The notes under the pieces were generated by a model. It saw nothing but the letters and a program-made list of their open reading frames with translations, made no database searches and had not been told where the DNA came from. The translations under genes and the position numbers were made by a program. From CAYSLC01 sp964431545 (GTDB lineage: Bacteria > Desulfobacterota > Desulfobacteria > Desulfobacterales > JAABSP01), in contig CAYSLC010000161.1 in the NCBI GenBank assembly GCA_964431545.1, positions 1 through 12,749 on the forward strand: a DNA stretch of 12,749 nt. Direction: 5' to 3'. Positions 8,141 through 12,749 of the stretch are shown here, piece by piece; positions within the stretch are counted from its first letter, which is position 1; every line of letters starts with the position of its first letter.

Positions 8141-9829
8141 TCAATCGATCATCCGAGACAGCGCATCCGGTTCGAGGGGGGAGAAGCGGCCGGCGCCGGC
8201 CGGTATCGGTACGCCCTGTTGACGCAGCCACTGGACCCGGGTGACCACGGCGGCCCCCAGAAGCAGGTTGAGGGCCACGGTGACCACCTTCCGGTTTTCG
8301 GGTTTTTCCAAAAAGGAGTCCTTGACCCATTCGTTGAAGGCCCCCAAAGAGGGGCCGCACCAGATCTGGTAATCGATCTTCCGGGAAGGGTCGCCGGCGG
8401 TGGCCCAGCCGGAGGAGCGGCCCAGATAGGATCGGAACACCAGGGCCATCTTGTGCCTGGGGTCTTTTTCGGCCCGCTCCACCTGACGCGGGTCCCGGGC
8501 CTGGAAAAATCTCCGGGTGTTCTCCCATTCCGCCTCGAAGCCGCGCCGGAAGAAGTCCCGCTCCAGGGTCTCCCGTTCCTTTGGCGGGATCGCCTCGTAC
8601 CGGTCGTGGTTCCGGTAGAGGTCGAAGAGCTTGGCGGCCCGCAGGGGAAACAGGGTCCCCCGTTTGAGCACCTGGACCTTGACCCCCATCTCGAACATGT
8701 CGGCGGCCGGGGCCATGATGATGTCCGCCTGGCACGCCTCGCCCAGCATGCACCGGACCGCCTCGGAGGTGCCCGCCTCCACGCAGGCCTGGTTGACGGA
8801 GCCGGTGAGGACGTAGGCGGCGCCCATGGCGAAGGCGGCCGCCGTCGATTCCGGGGTGGCGATGCCGCCGCCCAGTCCCACGCAGGGGGGGCGCCGGTAT
8901 CCGTACCGGGCCGACAGGGCGTCCCGGAGGGCCACCATGGTGGGCAGCAGGGCCAGGGCCGGCCGGTTGTCCGTGTGTCCGCCGGAGTCGGCCTCGGCGG
9001 TGAGATCCTCGGCCACCGGGATCGACCGGGCCAGACTCGCCTCCGCCTCCGTGATCCGGCCTTTGGCCACCAGGGCGGCCAGGAGCTTCCGGGGCGGCGG
9101 GGAGAGGAACTTCCGCGCCACCTCCACACGGGAGACCTTCCCCACCACCCGGTTGGGGCAGACCACCCCGCCGTCGGGGCCGCGGTGGATCCCCTTGACC
9201 CGGTAGTGGACCAGGGCTTCGGTCAGGTCGAGGTAGGCCGATGCGCTCACCTGCCGCACGCCGTGTGCGAGGTACAGGTCGGCGGTGGCCCGTTCCAGGT
9301 CGGGGTCGTAGGGGCTGTGGATCAGGTTGACGCCGAAGGGAAGATCCGGGATCCGTTCCTTCAGCGCCACCAGGGCCCCTTCGATCTCCTCCGGTGTCAG
9401 GCCCGCCGCGCCGAAGAAGGCGAGCATCCCGGCCCGGGCCGCCGCCTCCACCATCCGGACCGAGGTGATCCCGTTGGCCATGGCGCCCAGGACATAGGCA
9501 TAGGTCACTCCATAGGTCGCCTTGAAGACGGGGTCCCCAAGGTCCCGGGGATGGAGGGGCGGCGCGTAGGCGTGCAGCGGATGGGCCCCCTCGGAGCCGG
9601 CGCCGTTGCCCAGCACCGCCGAGCCGCCGCGGGCGACGCCGGGGCCCTCTCCGGTGGCCACCACGTAGATGGGGCGGGACACGGCGAACAGGGCGTCCCT
9701 GAAAGCCGCCTCCCCGGTCCCGGGGGACGACCCGTCGCCTTTCCAGAAGCCGCGGCCGGGAAGGGGCCTCGCGCCGTGGATCCCGGCGGCGCCCGCCCCC
9801 GCGTCGGCCGGGGTCACCCGCGCCGCCAT
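8141..9829 (-). CDS. pfaD: PfaD-family enoyl reductase
   Basis: Flavin-dependent trans-acting enoyl reductase of the nitropropane-dioxygenase type TIM-barrel family. It reduces enoyl-thioester intermediates held on the ACPs of PfaA-type synthases. The 562 residues match PfaD along their length: an N-terminal region of about 95 residues; KATYGVTYAYVLGAMANGI; FGVNLIHSPYDPDLE; ADSGGHTDNRP (His285); the FMN-site segment GLGGGIATPES (about 317-327); LTGSVNQACVEAG; APAADMFEMGVKVQVLKRG; and the C-terminal MDYQIWCGP-like segment (here IDYQIWCGPSLGAFNEWV). Length is normal for the family. The ATG at 9829 has GGGAGG at 9834-9839, four bases upstream. It is the first gene of the operon; the megasynthase follows after 103 bases, with no visible terminator between. 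A promoter at 9953-9981 and a hairpin at 9846-9865 lie upstream. Identification is sure; the natural substrate depends on the partner synthase. Confidence 0.95.
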   Translation of the reverse strand: MAARVTPADAGAGAAGIHGARPLPGRGFWKGDGSSPGTGEAAFRDALFAVSRPIYVVATGEGPGVARGGSAVLGNGAGSEGAHPLHAYAPPLHPRDLGDPVFKATYGVTYAYVLGAMANGITSVRMVEAAARAGMLAFFGAAGLTPEEIEGALVALKERIPDLPFGVNLIHSPYDPDLERATADLYLAHGVRQVSASAYLDLTEALVHYRVKGIHRGPDGGVVCPNRVVGKVSRVEVARKFLSPPPRKLLAALVAKGRITEAEASLARSIPVAEDLTAEADSGGHTDNRPALALLPTMVALRDALSARYGYRRPPCVGLGGGIATPESTAAAFAMGAAYVLTGSVNQACVEAGTSEAVRCMLGEACQADIIMAPAADMFEMGVKVQVLKRGTLFPLRAAKLFDLYRNHDRYEAIPPKERETLERDFFRRGFEAEWENTRRFFQARDPRQVERAEKDPRHKMALVFRSYLGRSSGWATAGDPSRKIDYQIWCGPSLGAFNEWVKDSFLEKPENRKVVTVALNLLLGAAVVTRVQWLRQQGVPIPAGAGRFSPLEPDALSRMID

Positions 9830-9845
9830 CGGGCCTCCCGGGAAT

Positions 9846-9865
9846 GCGTCATGGATTCATGACGC
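9846..9865 (-). promoter_or_regulatory. Perfect hairpin just before the pfaD ribosome binding site
   Basis: GCGTCATG at 9846-9853 and CATGACGC at 9858-9865: 8-base perfect arms, 4-base loop, ending 6 bases before the GGGAGG site. It is an inverted pair of the same 8-mer that occurs as a direct pair before the megasynthase (8058-8078). It could be an operator in DNA or a leader hairpin affecting translation. Confidence 0.6.
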
Positions 9866-9904
9866 CAAGATCTATTGCTCAATTCAAACGTGAGATACTG
9901 CATG

Positions 9905-9954
9905 TTGCAAATCGCGCGGAATCCCTTTAGAAGCTAGTTGCAGAAGATTTGCAA
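9905..9954 (-). promoter_or_regulatory. Inverted repeat around the pfaD transcription start
   Basis: TTGCAAATC (9905-9913) and GATTTGCAA (9946-9954) are perfect 9-base arms separated by 32 bases; centres are 41 bp apart, about four helical turns. The right arm overlaps the -10 element and predicted transcription start; the left arm lies about 40 bases into the transcript. This layout fits a pair of operator half-sites or a 5' leader hairpin. The regulator is unknown. Confidence 0.45.
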
Positions 9955-9981
9955 TGTAACCCATAAAGGGGTCCGTGTCAA
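9953..9981 (-). promoter_or_regulatory. Sigma70-type promoter of the pfaD-pfaA operon
   Basis: TTGACA (9981-9976, perfect -35), a 17-base spacer, and TACATT (9958-9953, 4 of 6 for -10). The predicted start near 9946 gives a leader of about 117 bases. It lies in the 201-base gap after the outer-membrane gene, so the synthase genes need not depend on transcription from upstream. Confidence 0.75.
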
Positions 9982-10030
9982 GACGGTGCCTTCCCGCGTC
10001 AAACGCCGCGCGTCCGGCCGGGAGGCCGCC

Positions 10031-10939
10031 TCAGAAGAACTTGATGAGGGACAGGGTGGTCACGCTCCCCTCGGGGCGGTCCTTGGCCTCGAACTCCCAT
10101 TCGTTCATCAGGGAGATCACCGTACCGGTCGTCGGGATGAAGGCGCTGATGTGGGGACCCACGGCAAAGACCCGGTCGTGAACCCCTTCGTCCCAGGTCA
10201 CGTCCCCGCCGCTGTCATCCGAGACCTGCCAATGGCAGTACCCGGCCAGGCCCACTTCCCAGATGGTCTTGCCGGGGAAGGTCTTGCCGAGACCCCACTC
10301 GAAGTGGAAGTCGTCACCGGGGGTGATCTCGTCGTCGTCTTTCTCGGTATGGATCTCGTACCGGGAGAGGACCGACGCCGACCAGGTCTTCTTGGCATCC
10401 AGATAATAGGTGGCCCCCAGGGAGAACATGGCGGTGTAGAAGCCCTTGCCCGGAGAGGCTGGGTTGGTGTTGTCGGAATCGCCGGTGGGCAGGTAGACGG
10501 CCGCGCCGGCCGAGGTGTCCCACCGTTTTCCGTGCCAGGACAGGAGCAGGGGCTCCACGATGATGTCGCCGAGTCCGAACTCGTCGTTGTCGATCCCCAG
10601 CGCCGAGATCTCGATGTCCTGGTAGATCAGGGGGATGAAGATATCGAAGCCGTAGTCGGCCCCCAGCAGCTTGGTCTGGGTGATCCAGATGAACCGGTGG
10701 ACGTTGGCAAAGACCATTGCGTCAAAACCGACGTCGAGTTCTTCGCCGTCCGCGCCGGTCAAGGTGTCCGCGGCGTAGAAGGTGTTGTACATGCGGTAGT
10801 AGCTCCCGGGGGGCGGGATGGTGGCCGCCTTGATCCCCTCCACCCCGTTGACGTAGTGGCCCGTCTCCGCCCGGACGTTTGCGGAAAAGAGCGCCATTGC
10901 GGCGAGCATAATCCCTAACCAACCAAAACCATTCTTCAT
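10031..10939 (-). CDS. Outer-membrane beta-barrel protein, Phenol_MetA_deg/SphA-like
   Basis: Encodes 302 residues. A Sec signal peptide (residues 1-24; KN, hydrophobic core, cleavage likely after NVRA) is followed by alternating hydrophobic/polar strands rich in aromatic residues and ending in KFF*, the C-terminal Phe typical of outer-membrane barrels. Segments such as YNTFYAADTLTGADGEELD, FDIFIPLIYQDIEI and GAAVYLPTGDSDNTNPASPG resemble the 'MetA-pathway of phenol degradation' family (PF13557), whose members are thought to carry hydrophobic compounds across the outer membrane. The substrate cannot be told from sequence. The start at 10939 is chosen over an upstream in-frame ATG at 10969 because AAGGAGG (10945-10951) lies five bases before it and the signal peptide then begins at once. 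It has its own promoter and diverges from the TAXI gene. Barrel call is sure; exact family likely. Confidence 0.82.
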   Translation of the reverse strand: MKNGFGWLGIMLAAMALFSANVRAETGHYVNGVEGIKAATIPPPGSYYRMYNTFYAADTLTGADGEELDVGFDAMVFANVHRFIWITQTKLLGADYGFDIFIPLIYQDIEISALGIDNDEFGLGDIIVEPLLLSWHGKRWDTSAGAAVYLPTGDSDNTNPASPGKGFYTAMFSLGATYYLDAKKTWSASVLSRYEIHTEKDDDEITPGDDFHFEWGLGKTFPGKTIWEVGLAGYCHWQVSDDSGGDVTWDEGVHDRVFAVGPHISAFIPTTGTVISLMNEWEFEAKDRPEGSVTTLSLIKFF

Positions 10940-10982
10940 TACATCCTCCTTGGGTGGGCGTTCGTCCAACAGTTAACCGGCG

Positions 10983-11011
10983 AATATACTGGCCATCCAC
11001 GGGGTTGGCAA
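10983..11011 (-). promoter_or_regulatory. Sigma70-type promoter of the outer-membrane protein gene
   Basis: TTGCCA (11011-11006, 5 of 6), a 17-base spacer, and TATATT (10988-10983, 5 of 6). The predicted start near 10976 gives a leader of about 37 bases to the ATG at 10939. Confidence 0.8.
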
Positions 11012-11028
11012 GGGGAATTTCCCATTTT

Positions 11029-11058
11029 TCGGGTGATCGGAAGGGTTTTCCTACCCGA
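11029..11058. promoter_or_regulatory. Imperfect dyad between the divergent promoters
   Basis: Outer arms TCGGGT (11029-11034) and ACCCGA (11053-11058), inner arms GGAA (11039-11042) and TTCC (11048-11051). It sits about 18 bases upstream of each promoter's -35 element (11011 leftward, 11078 rightward), where one bound regulator could affect both genes. Role inferred from position only. Confidence 0.35.
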
Positions 11059-11077
11059 TGTTGCTCGATTTCCCCCA

Positions 11078-11105
11078 TTGACAATCGATTCGTTTTTGAT
11101 ACAGG
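11078..11105 (+). promoter_or_regulatory. Probable promoter of the TAXI binding-protein gene
   Basis: TTGACA (11078-11083, perfect -35), a 16-base spacer, and a weak -10, TACAGG (11100-11105). The predicted start near 11112 gives a leader of about 65 bases. The poor -10 could mean dependence on an activator, or that the real -10 is slightly shifted. Confidence 0.5.
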
Positions 11106-11176
11106 AGGCAAAAGAAGGGATGCCCCGCATCGGCGACCGAATCGAACACCGAACCAGAACAAGGCAAGGAGGGAAC

Positions 11177-12178
11177 ATGAGACGAACGCTGGCACTTCTT
11201 TCCGTCCTGACACTGGCCGTGGCGTGCGCCGCCCCGACGCCCCGGCCGAGCAAAGGAATCTGCGCCAAAGGAACCCGCTTCGCCACCATCGGCACGGGGG
11301 ACATCACCGGGATCTACTACCCGGCCGGCGGCTCCATCGCCAAGATCATCAACAAGGGTCGAGAACGCCACTGCATGCGGCTGGCGGTGGGGTCGACCCT
11401 CGGTTCGGTCTACAACATCAACGAGGTCCTGGAGGGGGAACTCGATTTCGGTATCGTCCAGTCCGACCGGCAATACGAGGCGTACCACGGGCTGGCCGAA
11501 TGGAAGGAGGTCGGCCCCCGGACGAGGCTCCGGGGGCTCTTCAGCATCCATCCGGAGACGGTGATCCTGGTGGCGGCCGTGGATGCGGGCATCGAGTCCG
11601 TGGCCGACCTCAAGGGCAAGCGGGTCAACATCGGCAACGAGGGGTCGGGCCAGCGTCAGAACGCCATCGATGCCCTGGATGCGGCGGGCCTCGACCACCG
11701 GACGGATATGATCGCCTTCGCCGAAGTGGCCTCCCGGGCTCCGGATCTTCTCCAGCGGGGGATCATCGACGCCTTCTTCTATACGGTGGGCCACCCCAGC
11801 GCCGCCATCAAGGAGGCGACCATCGGGAAACGGAAGGTGCGCTCGGCCCAGTTGATCGGACTCGACCTCATCGCCTCCAAGTATCCCTACTACACCAAGG
11901 GGGTGGTTCCCATGAAGTACTATCCCGGGGCCGAGAACACCTCGGACGTGGAATCCTTCGCCGTCAAGGCCACCGTGGTGACCACCGAGGACCAGTCCGA
12001 GGAGTTGGTCTACACGGTCACAAAGGAACTCTTCCGCAACTTTGCGTTCTTCAAGACCCTCCACCCCGCCTTTGAAGACCTGGAGAAAAGGGAGATGCTG
12101 CGAGGCATGACCGCCCCCTTCCACCCGGGCGCCATCCGATACTACAAGGAGGCGGGGCTCTGGCCGCCGATGGAGTAG
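11177..12178 (+). CDS. TAXI-family TRAP transporter solute-binding protein
   Basis: Periplasmic binding component of a TRAP (tripartite ATP-independent periplasmic) transporter, 333 residues. N-terminal signal: MRRTLALLSVLTLAVAC, with a possible lipobox AVAC (Cys17), so it may be a lipoprotein; Ala at -3 makes this less certain. TAXI hallmarks follow: FATIGTGDITGIYYPAGGSIA, GSTLGSVYNINEVLEGELDFGIVQSD, an ADLKGKRVNIGNEGSG segment followed by QRQNA, IDAFFYTVGHPSAAI, and a C-terminal HPGAIRYYKEAG. Substrates of this family include small organic acids and amino acids such as glutamate; the one here is unknown. The ATG at 11177 is chosen over the longer in-frame start at 11033 because AAGGAGG (11167-11173) lies just upstream and the signal peptide then starts correctly. 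No TRAP membrane subunit lies next to it; the next gene is convergent and unrelated. Family call is sure. Confidence 0.92.
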   Translation: MRRTLALLSVLTLAVACAAPTPRPSKGICAKGTRFATIGTGDITGIYYPAGGSIAKIINKGRERHCMRLAVGSTLGSVYNINEVLEGELDFGIVQSDRQYEAYHGLAEWKEVGPRTRLRGLFSIHPETVILVAAVDAGIESVADLKGKRVNIGNEGSGQRQNAIDALDAAGLDHRTDMIAFAEVASRAPDLLQRGIIDAFFYTVGHPSAAIKEATIGKRKVRSAQLIGLDLIASKYPYYTKGVVPMKYYPGAENTSDVESFAVKATVVTTEDQSEELVYTVTKELFRNFAFFKTLHPAFEDLEKREMLRGMTAPFHPGAIRYYKEAGLWPPME

Positions 12179-12202
12179 GCGGCCCGGCCATCCGAAAACC
12201 TT

Positions 12203-12221
12203 GGCCGGTGGAAAACCGGCC
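12203..12221 (+). terminator. GC hairpin after the TAXI gene
   Basis: GGCCGGT (12203-12209) and ACCGGCC (12215-12221), a 7-bp stem with a 5-base loop, 25 bases after the TAXI stop. No T-tract follows. More GC-rich inverted repeats continue to about 12283 (GGGGT/ACCCC at 12251-12264; ACACA 12245-12249 with TGTGT 12279-12283). The 128-base convergent gap (12179-12306) therefore looks like a structured transcription-end region and shows no gene. Confidence 0.45.
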
Positions 12222-12306
12222 CGCCCCGGAGGGCGCTCGCTTCGACACATGGGGTGGGCACCCCCCGGGGCGCCCGCCTGTGTTCCGTCCCGTCCCGCCC
12301 CGCCTG

Positions 12307-12749
12307 CTATGTCGACATGACGGAGTCCCCGATAGTCGACCGTCGAAGCCAATGCCGTTCGATGAGCCATGCCCAAAGCGGGGCCATTTCGACATTCCCC
12401 TTAACGCCCTCGGCATGTTTCGTGATCAAGATCCTCCGATCCGGTTGTATGTTCGAGTCCGCCAAATCCTGGAACCCGTCAAATTCCCGATCGGGGATCT
12501 CGTCTCCATAAGTCACGTTGACGGCCCAAGTCTCATTGCGTCCGCGGGCAATGAAATCCACTTCCTGTTTTCCCTTCCAGTAATAGATTTCAAACCCTGC
12601 CCGGGACAGTTCCTGAAACACCAGGTTTTCGGCCAGTCGCCCCACATCCCGCGAAAACACAAAGGCCGTGGCCTTTCGAAGGCCGTTATCGATCGCGTAC
12701 ACCTTTTTGGGATTTTTTTCCTGAGCCTTCAAAGAAAAGGTAAATCGGG
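12307..12749 (-). CDS. DUF4143 domain, C-terminal part of a probable AAA ATPase (runs off right edge)
   Basis: The visible 146 or so residues read into the window without a start; the apparent first Met is only an internal TTG (12730-12732), and the frame continues upstream as RFTFS. Motifs KVYAIDNGL, GRLAENLVFQELSRAGFEIYYW and KQEVDFI are typical of the DUF4143 C-terminal domain, a PD-(D/E)XK-like fold found behind an N-terminal AAA ATPase domain. The ATPase part would lie beyond the edge. VDFI is kept, but the following E-x-K position reads NVT, so nuclease activity is unlikely. Cellular role of the family is poorly defined. GC content is clearly lower than next door (53% in a 60-base sample, against 68% in the TAXI gene), which suggests horizontal transfer. 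It is convergent with the TAXI gene. Family call is fairly sure. Confidence 0.82.
   Translation of the reverse strand, partial: RFTFSLKAQEKNPKKVYAIDNGLRKATAFVFSRDVGRLAENLVFQELSRAGFEIYYWKGKQEVDFIARGRNETWAVNVTYGDEIPDREFDGFQDLADSNIQPDRRILITKHAEGVKGNVEMAPLWAWLIERHWLRRSTIGDSVMST

Noticed and set aside
8072..9862. 596-codon open frame on the plus strand opposite pfaD
   Set aside because: Low-complexity mirror of pfaD, which has full-length family similarity and a ribosome binding site.
10940..10969. Longer start for the outer-membrane protein at 10969
   Set aside because: It would put ten charged residues before the signal peptide and place the AAGGAGG site inside the coding region.
11033..11176. 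Longer start for the TAXI protein at 11033
   Set aside because: It would begin 48 codons before the signal peptide, overlap the promoter region, and ignore the AAGGAGG site just before 11177.
11051..12376. 441-codon minus-strand frame opposite the TAXI gene
   Set aside because: No family motifs; the plus strand encodes an intact TAXI protein with a signal peptide and ribosome binding site.

Overview
This is a very GC-rich window with almost no A/T at codon third positions in most genes. The gene content (a PxxKW-type small Cys-rich protein, a PfaA/PfaD-type lipid synthase pair, a TAXI-type TRAP binding protein) suggests a Gram-negative bacterium of the Desulfobacterota (former Deltaproteobacteria). 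The lineage is an inference from gene families and composition; no rRNA or tRNA gene is visible.

Layout, left to right. The first 636 bases are the N-terminal half of an aspartate kinase (lysC, minus strand), cut by the left edge. An intrinsic terminator (about 780-813) follows a 94-residue Cys-rich PxxKW protein (835-1119, minus). Upstream of that gene is an unusual order: a near-consensus promoter (1216-1244), then a hairpin with a T-tract (1156-1192), then the gene. Most of the window (1273-9829, minus) is a two-gene operon. A PfaD-like flavin enoyl reductase comes first, then a 2254-residue PfaA-like megasynthase with order KS-AT-linker/coiled coil-ACP-ACP-KR-DH. A strong sigma70-type promoter (9953-9981) precedes pfaD. 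Next are an outer-membrane beta-barrel gene (10031-10939, minus) and a TAXI solute-binding protein gene (11177-12178, plus), transcribed divergently from a 237-bp region with a promoter for each. The right edge holds the C-terminal part of a DUF4143 protein (minus, partial) of clearly lower GC.

How they work together. The synthase has a full set of active-site residues for condensation, malonyl loading, ketoreduction and dehydration, and PfaD can supply enoyl reduction in trans. The pair could therefore form a complete iterative reducing cycle without the PfaB, PfaC and PfaE partners of the known polyunsaturated fatty acid synthases, none of which lies in this window. The product cannot be read from the sequence.

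The most interesting points are: (1) this reduced PfaD-PfaA operon; (2) an 8-base motif, GCGTCATG, found four times and clustered just upstream of the ribosome binding sites of pfaD and pfaA; (3) a patch of intergenic-like codon use inside the megasynthase, ending in a ribosome-binding-site/ATG, which looks like a gene-fusion scar or an internal start; (4) the promoter-terminator-gene order before the PxxKW gene.
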